Positions 17,743 to 25,490 are shown, counted from the first letter of the stretch. The stretch is DNA of 30,953 bases from JBCCSZ01 sp039199225 (GCA_039199225.1 JBCCSZ010000049.1:1-30953), one strand, 5' to 3'. A program made the numbers and translations. The notes: a model not told the origin generated them from the letters alone.

Positions 17743-18480
17743 ACTGTTCAAGGGGGCGTCGATTGGTGGTTGTTAGGCAGATGGGTATTTGATGGATGGG
17801 TTGCTGGCTTTGTTTGATGGCCGTTTGGAGTGGAGATGGTTTGGGGGCAAAGTGGGTGGGACCCGCCCTCAAGGTGAACCCACAAAGCTCACCCCTTTTT
17901 GGAGCTGTTCCATGAAACAGCTCCGCCAACCCAAACCTGGGCAAGAATGCCCAAAAGAAGGACTTTTGTCGATGTTTTCATACTGCTCCGCGGGGCAGTA
18001 TTTTACAATTATCGACTATAATAGGACACGGCACCCCCCGATTTTCCATAAAATTTTTTGACATTTTTTTATTGCTAAAGTACAAGCTGCTGATAGTTAG
18101 TCCTTTACAGAGGAATTTTTTTTCGTTTCTCAATCGCGTAATTTTCAAATATGTTGTTGTTTTTGGGTGGTTTTGAGTGTAGAATCACATTTTTACGATA
18201 GGTATTTTCCTTCCGAAAGGGGAATGTCTTTTGAAAGACGCTACACTTTCTTTTCAGTCGACAAGCTGCAAAAAATGTCGTAGAAAGCTGTATTTTAGGT
18301 GCTAGACGAAAATTGTTGGTGTAAAAAATTCTTCAACTCAAATAGGGCAAATAACTGGATGTTTACAACTTACTCAATTTATTTTGGCTGAACGTGGCGT
18401 GTGGATTGGGGCAATTTTCGGGCTTACTTACTGTGACAAAGAGGCTATGATTCCGTGATGGTTTTGTGATATTCCTTCTG
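17743..18480. other. Gene-free block, hairpin cluster then AT-rich stretch
   Basis: About 740 bases without a credible gene. The first 120 bases are unusually rich in G and T on the plus strand. Bases 17873-18001 contain four GC-rich hairpins in a row (listed separately). From about 18040 the sequence becomes AT-rich and leads to the response-regulator promoter. Short open frames that cross the hairpins on both strands show no protein features. Confidence 0.5.
17873..18001 (+). ncRNA. Cluster of four consecutive hairpins, possible structured RNA or repeat element
   Basis: GGTGA with TCACC (17873-17893, then CCTTTTT); GGAGCTGTT with AACAGCTCC (17901-17924, perfect 9 bp); TGGGCA with TGCCCA (17938-17953, perfect, 4-base loop); ATACTGC with GCAGTAT (17980-18001, followed by TTTA). 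Such density in 130 bases suggests an RNA structure, a compound terminator for the permease gene, or a palindromic intergenic repeat. The type is uncertain. Confidence 0.35.
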
Positions 18481-18488
18481 TAACTTTG
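18481..18488 (+). promoter_or_regulatory. -7 box of the two-component operon promoter
   Basis: TAACTTTG matches TAnnTTTG exactly, 22 bases before the response-regulator ATG. GTTTTGTG lies upstream at 18461-18468, but its spacing (about 14 bases) is shorter than the usual 19-21. Confidence 0.5.
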
Positions 18489-18510
18489 TACAAACGAAAT
18501 CAATACACCT

Positions 18511-19212
18511 ATGAGAAATGTTCTGGCCGTCGAAGACGATCCCAATATCTTAGAGTTGCTCAACATACATCTCAGCGATTTAGACTGTACCTTGGAAAAA
18601 GCCTTTGATGGGCCGAGCGGGTTGGAAAAGGCGTTGGAGCATCCCTATGATTTGATTATTTTAGACATCATGCTTCCAGGAATGGATGGCATGGAAATCT
18701 GTCGTCGCATTCGTGCCAGAGATATTCATACACCCATTCTGATGCTCACCGCCAAGTCTGAGGAAATTGATAAGGTTTTGGGATTGGAAATGGGGGCGGA
18801 TGATTATTTAACGAAGCCTTTTGGCATCCGGGAATTTATCGCAAGGGTGAAAGCCATCTTTCGCAGAATCGAAATGATGAAAGTACCAGAGGCGGAAAAA
18901 CCGGAAGGCTTGTTGCGATTTGGTGAAATGGCCATCGATCTGGACAAGCGCAAAGTGACCATATCCGGGGATCGGGTAGAGCTTTCTCCAAAGGAATTCG
19001 AACTGTTGAGTTTGTTGGCTTCTAATCCCGGGAAGTCTTACGATCGTGCCAAAATATTAAACCTTGTTTGGGGGTATGATTTCGATGGTTATGAACACAC
19101 TGTCAATTCCCACATCAACCGATTGCGGAGCAAAATAGAACCTGACCTTCACAACCCACACTACATTTTGACAAGCTGGGGAGTCGGCTATCGCTTCAAT
19201 GAAGAAATCTGA
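18511..19212 (+). CDS. OmpR/PhoB-family response regulator
   Basis: A 233-residue DNA-binding response regulator. The receiver domain (1-120) has the acidic pair in VEDD, the phosphorylated Asp52 in LIILDIMLPGMDG, the Thr of MLTAKS and Lys102 in LTKPF. The output domain (about 138-232) is a winged helix of the OmpR type: VELSPKEFELLSLLASNPG, then YDFDGYEHTVNSHINRLRSKIE (recognition helix) and GVGYRF at the end. The histidine kinase starts 20 bases after the stop and is surely its partner. A -7 box lies directly upstream. The target genes are unknown; the small membrane protein at the end of the operon may be a third component. Confidence 0.96.
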   Translation: MRNVLAVEDDPNILELLNIHLSDLDCTLEKAFDGPSGLEKALEHPYDLIILDIMLPGMDGMEICRRIRARDIHTPILMLTAKSEEIDKVLGLEMGADDYLTKPFGIREFIARVKAIFRRIEMMKVPEAEKPEGLLRFGEMAIDLDKRKVTISGDRVELSPKEFELLSLLASNPGKSYDRAKILNLVWGYDFDGYEHTVNSHINRLRSKIEPDLHNPHYILTSWGVGYRFNEEI

Positions 19213-19232
19213 TGAATATTCAATTCTGAATT

Positions 19233-20699
19233 ATGTTTGTAAAATCAAATCGGCTGTATTGGAAAATTTCAGCAACGCTTCTTTCGCTTCTAGTTGTTTT
19301 GGGTGTTGTCTATGTATTGATAGGTAGCTCCATGCAGAATGAGTACTTCCAGGAAGTTAACCAATCACTTTATGGGGGGATTGCTGAAAGTACGGTAAAC
19401 GAGGTATCACCTCTAATCGATGGAGAGGTGGACACCACGGCCATCAAGGACATCATGCACTCGATGATGGTCATCAATCCGAGTGTGGAGGTATACTTGC
19501 TGGACACAGCGGGGAAAATCATCACCTATGTAGCGCCTTACAAAAAGGTGAAGCTTGAAAAGGTGGACCTCAAGCCTATCAAAACTTTTATTGAGGCTGA
19601 AGAAAAGCCTTTTATTTCAGGAGATGATCCTCGGCATCCTGGAACTTGCAAGGTGTTTTCCGCGGCTCCATTACTCGATGGAGAACGCTTGGCCGGCTAT
19701 GTATACATCATCCTAGCTAGTGAAGAACAAACGGCTGTGACTTCTACGCTTTTTGGAAGCTACATCTTTCGCTTGGGTAGCCGCTACTTTTTCATCGCCT
19801 TGGCCGGTGCTTTGCTCATTGGCTTGGTGGCTTTGTGGTTTTTGACCCAGAACCTGCGATCCATCGTGGATACGGTTCGTCGTTTTAAGGAGGGCGACTA
19901 CGAGGCGCGGATTGCCCAAAAGACTGGTCAGGGGGAGTTGTCGGTTCTTTCATCGACCTTCAACGATATGGCAGATACCATTGTCGGCAACATCGATAAA
20001 CTCAAGGCGGTGGAAAAGCTCCGCCAGGAATTGATTGCCAATGTGTCTCACGATCTTCGGACGCCTTTGGCCATTATGCAGGGATACATTGAAACGCTGC
20101 TGTTGAAGGAAGGTGATATTTCAACAGATGAACGAAGAAAGTACCTCGAAATCGTCCTCAGTAGTAGTGAGCGTCTATCGAAGCTCATCGCCCAGCTGTT
20201 TGAATACTCTAAGTTGGAGGCTCGTCAGATAGAACCGCAAAAGGAACCCTTCTTTTTATCCGAATTGGTACAGGATATTTCGCAGAAATACCAAATTCTG
20301 GCTCGGGAAAAAGGCATCGAAATTAGGCTCGACGTGGCGCCGAAGCTGCCGATGGTCTTTGCAGATTTGGGCTTGGTGGAAAGGGTGATCCAAAACTTGG
20401 TAGACAATGCATTGAAATTCACGCCAGAAGGGGGGAAGGTTACCCTGGAGCTGCAATCCAACGATCAAGAGGTGGAGGTGCGCATTGCGGATACCGGCCC
20501 GGGCATTCCCGAAGATCAACAGGCGGTGATTTTTGAACGCTACCGCCAAGCAGCACCCGAAGCCAAAAAGAAAGGGGTTGGCCTGGGCCTGACCATTGCA
20601 CAAAAGATTCTCGAATTGCACAATGCGCGCATCGAAGTGAAAAGTCGATTGGACGAGGGAACGGTGTTCTTTTTCCAGTTACCTGCCTATGCGGGCTAA
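19233..20699 (+). CDS. Membrane sensor histidine kinase
   Basis: A 488-residue kinase, cognate to the preceding regulator. Helix 1 (about 11-31) and helix 2 (about 186-206) enclose a periplasmic sensing domain of about 150 residues that includes VYLLDTAGKIITYV, as in PAS/Cache-like sensors. A HAMP linker follows (NLRSIVDTVRRFKEGDYEAR). HisKA reads ELIANVSHDLRTPLAIMQGY with the phospho-acceptor His273. The ATPase domain has NLVDNALKFTP (N box), DTGPGIP (G1), IFERYRQ (F box) and GVGLGLTIAQKI (G2), all intact. The signal is unknown; a lone Cys in the sensor domain gives no clear clue. The next gene starts 13 bases after the stop, so a three-gene operon is likely. Confidence 0.96.
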   Translation: MFVKSNRLYWKISATLLSLLVVLGVVYVLIGSSMQNEYFQEVNQSLYGGIAESTVNEVSPLIDGEVDTTAIKDIMHSMMVINPSVEVYLLDTAGKIITYVAPYKKVKLEKVDLKPIKTFIEAEEKPFISGDDPRHPGTCKVFSAAPLLDGERLAGYVYIILASEEQTAVTSTLFGSYIFRLGSRYFFIALAGALLIGLVALWFLTQNLRSIVDTVRRFKEGDYEARIAQKTGQGELSVLSSTFNDMADTIVGNIDKLKAVEKLRQELIANVSHDLRTPLAIMQGYIETLLLKEGDISTDERRKYLEIVLSSSERLSKLIAQLFEYSKLEARQIEPQKEPFFLSELVQDISQKYQILAREKGIEIRLDVAPKLPMVFADLGLVERVIQNLVDNALKFTPEGGKVTLELQSNDQEVEVRIADTGPGIPEDQQAVIFERYRQAAPEAKKKGVGLGLTIAQKILELHNARIEVKSRLDEGTVFFFQLPAYAG

Positions 20700-20712
20700 A
20701 ACCTAGGGCCTA

Positions 20713-21069
20713 TTGCTTTTGATCGATTGGCATAACGTCTGGGAGTGGATGCGACAGTTTGGACTGCAGTACGGCGTCGATCCGCTGATTTTTGCACTGC
20801 TTTATTTTGGAACCATTCCCTTCTCCTTGTTGGGCTTCAGTTGGTTGGTGCGCAATGTAAAAAGCCGGCGGCCCGTTTTCGCGCCTTTGTTGTTGATGTT
20901 CTTTTGTTTTATTGGGACCTACATTTACTTGTTTATTTCTGGACAGGACATTCCGATATGGGTCTACCTATTGGTTTTACTGGTCATGTTTTACAGTGCC
21001 TTTGTCAGCGTTCGCAAAATTCGGAGGCATTGGAAAAGGGCATCTTCCGGTAGTACCCTCAACGAGTAG
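20713..21069 (+). CDS. Small membrane protein with three helices, function unknown
   Basis: A protein of 118 residues when started at TTG 20713, or 106 from the first ATG at 20749. The TTG (or another TTG at 20719) is preferred because the Trp-rich N-terminus (DWHNVWEWM) leads naturally into GVDPLIFALLYFGTIPF, a segment that resembles short Bacteroidota membrane proteins. Three hydrophobic helices are visible: LIFALLYFGTIPFSLLGFSW, a second at about 55-75 (FAPLLLMFFCFIGTYIYLFI) and a third around IWVYLLVLLVMFYSAFVS. The C-terminus is basic (RKIRRHWKRA). It is only 13 bases after the histidine kinase gene, so it may modulate the kinase or be one of its outputs, which is inference. Its 3' end overlaps the convergent lipoprotein gene by 11 bases. 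Confidence 0.7.
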   Translation: MLLIDWHNVWEWMRQFGLQYGVDPLIFALLYFGTIPFSLLGFSWLVRNVKSRRPVFAPLLLMFFCFIGTYIYLFISGQDIPIWVYLLVLLVMFYSAFVSVRKIRRHWKRASSGSTLNE

Positions 21070-21790
21070 ACCTTACCGATTCTTTCTTTGCTTGATATTG
21101 ATCGATGTTTCTGCTGTTGCAAAAGCCGACAAAATCTTTGATGGATAAACGGGCCTCTTCGATGAGGAAGAACAGTTGTTGTTTTTCGGAGATGGGAAGA
21201 TTTGCCTGCTGAGTGGCAGCGGTCAATTCTTGTCCCAACCATTGGAAGCTGGCCTTGGATTGTTGAATGGCTTTTTCATAGCCATTGGCAGATGGCCGGA
21301 GGTTTTGTTTGGCAGCCTGGAAGTAGTCGGGGACAAATTGCAGACGGCGTTGCAAAACCCTCAGCCGATCCTTTGGCTTTACATCTTCAGCCGCAAGAAT
21401 GGTCTGGAAGGCCGGCAGGATGTGGTACAAGGAGGCATCAGAAGAATAGCTCTGGATACTGTCCAGTTCCGACAATATCTGCTCGATCTGCTGAAGCATT
21501 AATTGCTTTTTGGTCGCTTGGGCTGGACTCAACGCCTCCGACTTGAGTTGTCTGCCTTCTTTCAGAAACCGCTGGCAAAATTGGCGCTCGGCCTGCCGGT
21601 GGGCTTCATCCGGAATTTCTAATAAGTAGTCATAGCTATGGTCGCCGTTCAAAGTGGCTGAGCTTGGATACAGTTGATTGTAACTGGCATGATAGGCGTC
21701 TACAAAATCCTTAAAGGTAGACTTTGTTTGCGACGGTTGGCAGGCCATCCACAACAAAAAGAAGGACAGTGTGAGGGAGATGCGATACAT
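21059..21790 (-). CDS. Lipoprotein resembling the N-terminal part of DUF885 proteins
   Basis: The 243-residue protein has a lipoprotein signal (MYRISLTLSFFLLWMAC, lipidated Cys at 17). The mature start, FVDAYHASYNQLYPSSATLNGDHSYDYLLEIP, follows the opening pattern of DUF885 proteins (Pro-x-x-Ala-Thr, then Gly-x-His-x-Tyr-Asp). The remainder is helical and rich in Gln. Full DUF885 proteins are about 550-600 residues and carry a metallopeptidase-like HExxH; neither the length nor that motif is present here. It could be a short non-catalytic relative or a truncated copy; no frameshifted remainder is visible downstream, where the convergent membrane-protein gene lies. The last 11 bases overlap that gene. 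Function unknown. Confidence 0.7.
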   Translation of the reverse strand: MYRISLTLSFFLLWMACQPSQTKSTFKDFVDAYHASYNQLYPSSATLNGDHSYDYLLEIPDEAHRQAERQFCQRFLKEGRQLKSEALSPAQATKKQLMLQQIEQILSELDSIQSYSSDASLYHILPAFQTILAAEDVKPKDRLRVLQRRLQFVPDYFQAAKQNLRPSANGYEKAIQQSKASFQWLGQELTAATQQANLPISEKQQLFFLIEEARLSIKDFVGFCNSRNIDQYQAKKESVRSTR

Positions 21791-21881
21791 AACAAAGCGA
21801 AATTAGGGAATTCCTGGCAAGGAGTCAGAATATTCTGGAACGAGCGTATTATCTTCGCCGAAAATTAAACAACCTGAATAC

Positions 21882-22832
21882 ATGTCTATCGTCGTACGCG
21901 AAACCAATTTTCAATTACCTGGACAAACGAAATTTTATCGTGGAAAGGTGCGGGATGTTTACACACTAGCCGATCAACTGGTCATGGTCGCATCCGATCG
22001 CATTTCTTCTTTCGATCATGTCTTGCCGCGGGCCATTCCCTGCAAAGGGCAGGTCCTCAACCAAATTGCCAACCACTTTTTGGAAGCTACAAAAGGTATC
22101 GTCCCCAATTGGGTGATGGCTTCTCCAGACCCCAACGTCACGATCGGACATGCTTGCACACCTTTCAAGGTGGAAATGGTAATCCGAGCCTATCTGGTTG
22201 GGCATGCTGCCCGGGAATATAAGGCTGGCAAGCGTCTGCTTTGCGGCGTTCCCATGCCCGAAGGGATGCGCGAGAACGATCCTTTTCCATACCCCATCAT
22301 TACACCAACTACCAAGGCAGCCGTTGGCCATGATGAGGATATTTCCAAAGTCGAAATCCTTCGGCAGGGCATTGTTTCAGAAGCACATTACACACAGTTA
22401 GAAACTTACACCCGTGCCTTATTTCAAAAAGGAACCGAAATGGCTGCCGAGCAAGGGCTGATTTTGGTGGATACCAAGTACGAATTCGGCATAAAGGATG
22501 GCCAGATTTACGTCATCGATGAAATACATACGCCGGACAGTTCCCGCTATTTTTACCAGGAGGGCTACGAAGAGCGCCAAGCTAAGGGTGAGCGCCAAAA
22601 GCAACTGTCCAAAGAGTTTGTTCGAGAATGGCTGATGGCCAACGGCTTTCAAGGGAAAGAAGGACAACAGATGCCGCAAATGCCAGATGAGTTTGTCCAG
22701 CAGATCACAGAGCGCTACATCGAACTGTACGAAAAGGTAACCGGTAAGCAGTTTCAAAAGCCAGATACCAGTGATATTCTTCAGCGCATCGAAAACAATA
22801 TTTTAGCTTATCTGAACGATCCAGATGCTTAG
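21882..22832 (+). CDS. purC: Phosphoribosylaminoimidazole-succinocarboxamide synthase (SAICAR synthase)
   Basis: PurC joins aspartate to CAIR with ATP to make SAICAR, step 8 of inosinate synthesis, in the cytoplasm. The 316-residue length matches the longer form of the family common in Bacteroidota and yeast. Characteristic parts: YRGKVRDVYTLADQLVMVA with SDRISSFDHVLP and IPCKGQVLNQI near the N-terminus, VEMVIRAYLVGHAAREY, then GLILVDTKYEFG and VIDEIHTPDSSRYF with the conserved catalytic acids. TATCTTCG at 21850-21857, one base off the TAnnTTTG box, lies 25 bases upstream and may be its -7 element. Other pur genes are not nearby. The TAG stop shares three bases with the TAA stop of the convergent gene. 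Confidence 0.97.
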   Translation: MSIVVRETNFQLPGQTKFYRGKVRDVYTLADQLVMVASDRISSFDHVLPRAIPCKGQVLNQIANHFLEATKGIVPNWVMASPDPNVTIGHACTPFKVEMVIRAYLVGHAAREYKAGKRLLCGVPMPEGMRENDPFPYPIITPTTKAAVGHDEDISKVEILRQGIVSEAHYTQLETYTRALFQKGTEMAAEQGLILVDTKYEFGIKDGQIYVIDEIHTPDSSRYFYQEGYEERQAKGERQKQLSKEFVREWLMANGFQGKEGQQMPQMPDEFVQQITERYIELYEKVTGKQFQKPDTSDILQRIENNILAYLNDPDA

Positions 22833-24040
22833 TGGGTGGCTGTCACATAATCTTCAAGATATTGAAAATGTTTGCCCAGTTGTCCATTGATGGCTACCGT
22901 AGCCCGCTCGATGACGCCTGTATTTTTAGCACCCAGGAATTCTGGTAAAATGTGCTGCATGAATTGCTCTCCAAAGGCCACAGAGGCATCTCTAGGCAGC
23001 TCGTTGGGTAGATTATCAATTGTCATCATATCGACTGTATGGGCCTGAAAGGGTGCCGTTTCCTTCTCGCTTGCCGGATCGTAGCCAAAAAATGGATCGG
23101 CAATAGTACTGGGTCGTAGGGTAGAGGGAATGGATGACATGGGGGCAATGTCACAGGTGACATCTGCAATGACTTTGATTCGGAAGTCTGCCTCTTTCAT
23201 TTCTTCTTTTGTGAAAAAAGCGGGCGCCCGATTGTCCCAATAGATGCCGTTGATCATAATGTCTGCAAGCTGCGTGTAGGGGCGAAAAGTACTTTCAAAT
23301 AAATCTGGCCGTTCGTAAAAATCCTGCTTCTTAAAGGCCGAACCATCTTTGCGAGCCGCATAATCTCTACATTCCAACTGGGTAAAAACCGTCTCATTTA
23401 CAACGCTCAGCTGCAAAAAGTCCTGTGGTTCTATTTTTCGAATGCCCATATCCTGCAAAACCAAAGCTGCGCCATTGGCGACTCTGCCATTACCTGTCAA
23501 CACAATTTTTACAGCTGGAAATACAGTGTTCTTGTAGTTCTGAACAGCCTCCGCATAGTCCCGATGGTCCCTCATGCGCTTCAAAGCAGGCTGCCCACTT
23601 CGCTTGCCATAGGTCAGGAGCGCGTTGTGCGCACCGACCATACCTGCGAACTTTCCAAAGGCAATCAGTCGGCGTCCCTTTTCATTGGTTAAGACTTCAT
23701 AATCAACCAATTGAATGTTTTTCTGTAAAATGGCCTGTAGCAAAGAGCGATTGTAGGCTTGCTCCTTGATGGTATGTGAGAAAAAGCAATAGGTTTTTTC
23801 GGGAATCAACAGCTCGATGGGGACTTCCTTGACGCCCAGCAGGAGGTCGCGATCGCTGAGGTCTTCCGATAGCCGAACGCCGGCATTTAGATAGTCTTGA
23901 TCGCTGAAGCAGCGGCCTGTGGAGGGCTGCACGATTAGGTCGATGTGTTGCTCTTTTTGAAGTACAGCACACTGCTGAGGGCTCAATGGAACACGCGAAT
24001 CTGGCGGCGTTTTTCCTTCTCTGATGATACCGATTTTCAT
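22829..24040 (-). CDS. Saccharopine dehydrogenase / lysine-ketoglutarate reductase-like enzyme
   Basis: This 403-residue protein belongs to the alanine dehydrogenase/transhydrogenase N-terminal superfamily (opening MKIGIIREGKTPPDSRVPLSP). Its closest visible likeness is to LYS1 and the reductase half of animal AASS: LLGVKEVP holds Lys71 and KTYCFFSHTIKEQAYN holds His89, matching the catalytic Lys/His pair of those enzymes, and the FFSHTIK wording is AASS-like. IAFGKFAGMVGAHNAL and a nucleotide-binding LTGNGRVANGAALVL (about 178-192) follow. The reaction would join lysine with 2-oxoglutarate to saccharopine or run in reverse, with a nicotinamide cofactor. In animals and plants this starts lysine breakdown. 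A second, glutamate-forming saccharopine dehydrogenase is not in the window. Alanine dehydrogenase is less likely because of these residues. Confidence 0.82.
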   Translation of the reverse strand: MKIGIIREGKTPPDSRVPLSPQQCAVLQKEQHIDLIVQPSTGRCFSDQDYLNAGVRLSEDLSDRDLLLGVKEVPIELLIPEKTYCFFSHTIKEQAYNRSLLQAILQKNIQLVDYEVLTNEKGRRLIAFGKFAGMVGAHNALLTYGKRSGQPALKRMRDHRDYAEAVQNYKNTVFPAVKIVLTGNGRVANGAALVLQDMGIRKIEPQDFLQLSVVNETVFTQLECRDYAARKDGSAFKKQDFYERPDLFESTFRPYTQLADIMINGIYWDNRAPAFFTKEEMKEADFRIKVIADVTCDIAPMSSIPSTLRPSTIADPFFGYDPASEKETAPFQAHTVDMMTIDNLPNELPRDASVAFGEQFMQHILPEFLGAKNTGVIERATVAINGQLGKHFQYLEDYVTATH

Positions 24041-24461
24041 AGGCTGATTTAGAATTTGGTTGGATTGGTTAGAATTTCGATAATTTATACGCTTTTAAGC
24101 TTCTAAAAACCTCGCCAAAGTAGTGAAAATACTTGTTTTTTTAGCCTCGCTATTCATTGGACTGAGGGTAGATGCTAGGATGGCCGTTATTTTTCGATTT
24201 TAGCACATTTTGGCCATAGAGTAATCATCTGCAAACGGCTGTTTATTCGTCTTTTAGACGCTGTCACAGGATGTTTGGGTACGCAGGTATTAATTTTAAC
24301 AAAACTTTAGTTCCGTATTCACTTGGCACAGAAATTGGTTTTTAATGAACCGAATATTACGATATTCTCCCCACCAAAAACCGATGTTCTCCCCCTCCAA
24401 ATTTTTTCCATTTAGCCTTACTATTCAGCATTTTTTTAGTATCAACCGATTAAATTAAAAG
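24041..24461. other. Gene-free region
   Basis: About 420 bases between a minus-strand and a plus-strand gene. No reading frame, RNA gene or consensus promoter box is recognised. A C/A-rich stretch occurs around 24368-24400 (TCTCCCC twice). Confidence 0.4.
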
Positions 24462-24506
24462 CATGTCATTACAGCCTCATAACCAAGGCTGAAAAAACAT
24501 GACATA
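24462..24506 (+). promoter_or_regulatory. Nested hairpin just upstream of the secreted-protein start codon
   Basis: ATGTCAT (24463-24469) pairs with ATGACAT (24499-24505); inside, CAGCCT (24472-24477) pairs with AGGCTG (24486-24491), followed by A6. The structure ends 12 bases before the ATG at 24518 and could control translation or mRNA stability. The A tract rather than a T tract argues against a plus-strand terminator. Confidence 0.4.
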
Positions 24507-24517
24507 ACCACGTTACC

Positions 24518-24889
24518 ATGAAAATCAAACCATTGCTATTTGCCTTGGCAGTCGTCACGGCCTTGCCATCTTTTGCCTATGCCACCAAATCAAACGGGGG
24601 AGAAAATGGCGGAATAGGTCCTACGGATGGCAAAAACTCGCTCTCCAATGCCTTTTTTAAGGATTCGGAGGAAGAGGTCTTGTTCATCGATTTTGATGCC
24701 ATTGGGGATAGGATCGTTGCGATCAATATCCTTTTGGGTACAAAGCTGATGATGGAAGACGATGTTCGTGACCTGCCAGCTGATGTCATCTATGAGATCA
24801 ATCTGAGCATTTTGCGCGATGGACAGTACACCATCGAATTGGTAACCGATCAAAGCATAAAGATTCAAAAGATTATTGTGATTGATTAG
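24518..24889 (+). CDS. Small secreted protein of unknown function
   Basis: A protein of 123 residues with a clear signal peptide, cleaved probably after PSFAYA (about residue 22). The mature part starts with a Gly/Asn-rich segment (KSNGGENGGIGPTDG). The rest (about 50-123) is acidic, and its final 40 residues read like the last strands of a T9SS-type or DUF3244-like sandwich: VIYEINLSILRDGQYTIELVT followed by IKIQKIIVID. A full sorting domain would need about 75 residues with a PNP motif near its start, which is missing, so sorting by T9SS is not demonstrated. A nested hairpin precedes the start codon and a strong terminator follows the stop, making it a single-gene unit. Confidence 0.75.
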   Translation: MKIKPLLFALAVVTALPSFAYATKSNGGENGGIGPTDGKNSLSNAFFKDSEEEVLFIDFDAIGDRIVAINILLGTKLMMEDDVRDLPADVIYEINLSILRDGQYTIELVTDQSIKIQKIIVID

Positions 24890-24916
24890 TGCTCATTAGC
24901 TTTTGGTATTCACCTG

Positions 24917-24953
24917 AATCGCTGAACCAGTCTCTGGTTGAGCGATTTTTTTT
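24917..24953 (+). terminator. Strong intrinsic terminator of the small secreted protein gene
   Basis: AATCGCT-G-AACCAG (24917-24930), loop TCT, CTGGTT-G-AGCGATT (24934-24947), one G-G mismatch, followed by at least six T. Confidence 0.92.
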
Positions 24954-24960
24954 ATTTTTG
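24953..24960 (+). promoter_or_regulatory. Possible -7 box upstream of ssrA
   Basis: TATTTTTG matches TAnnTTTG and follows the terminator T tract directly. A TTG at the right distance is missing (the nearest is 12 bases away). If used, it would give an ssrA precursor with a leader of about 145 bases to be removed by RNase P. Confidence 0.3.
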
Positions 24961-25112
24961 CACCCAGCAGAAGCCCTTGGCGAAACTTTTTGGACCTCTC
25001 AAGGGTTTATTGCCTTGAACATGCGTCGAAAGAGATGCAGCGCGATTTTCAAAAGATCAGCACACGAAAGGACTTGTTTGTTGTGCCACCAGAAAATCGC
25101 TTGTTTTAAATT

Positions 25113-25489
25113 GGGGCTGACCGGAATCGACAGTAGAGTCGACTGCTTGGTAAGCATGCCGGAGCAAAATTACTCACTCCGTTAAAAAATGGTAATTAAC
25201 TCAATTTTACATGGCAACTCTAACTATGCCATGGCTGCCTAAGACTAGGTCTTAGAAAGCCTTTGCGCCGACGCTTGATGCCTGATACACAGCGTCCTGC
25301 GCATCAACCAACCCTCAGGCTAGTTGGCTGACTTGCTCCGATCAGCTAGCGAAACTCAGGAGATAAGGTCATCGTATGGGTGTGTGTTCAAACCTTTCGG
25401 TGACTCGAAAATTTAATTGATCACTAAGCATGTAGAAAGCCTCTCAGTGCTTTATCTGGACGAGGGTTCGAATCCCTCCAGCTCCACCA
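25113..25489 (+). ncRNA. ssrA: Transfer-messenger RNA (tmRNA)
   Basis: tmRNA rescues ribosomes stalled on broken mRNAs and tags the products for proteolysis. The 5' end GGGGCTGACCGGAATCGAC and the 3' end GGGTTCGAATCCCTCCAGCTCCACCA form the tRNA-like acceptor and T arm; GGGGCTG pairs with CAGCTCC with one G-U pair. The CCA is encoded. The RNA is 377 nt, a normal length. The tag frame at 25213-25242 reads GNSNYAMAA and then TAA, close to the GENNYALAA-type tags of Bacteroidota; the codon for the alanine carried by tmRNA itself precedes it. Downstream pseudoknot-forming segments such as GACTAGGTCTT follow the stop. A terminator lies directly after the RNA. Confidence 0.97.
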
Positions 25490-25490
25490 A

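Noticed and set aside
17789..18061. 90-codon plus-strand frame after the permease gene, and an 88-codon minus-strand frame over the same area
   Set aside because: Both cross strong hairpins, have biased low-quality composition and show no domain, signal peptide or membrane segment.
24889..25185. 98-codon plus-strand frame
   Set aside because: It runs through the intrinsic terminator at 24917-24953 and into the tmRNA gene, so it cannot be a normal gene.
25465..25489. tmRNA 3' end as an integration site for a genomic island
   Set aside because: ssrA ends are frequent attachment sites, but no second copy of the 3' end, no integrase gene and no phage-like genes are seen downstream in the window.
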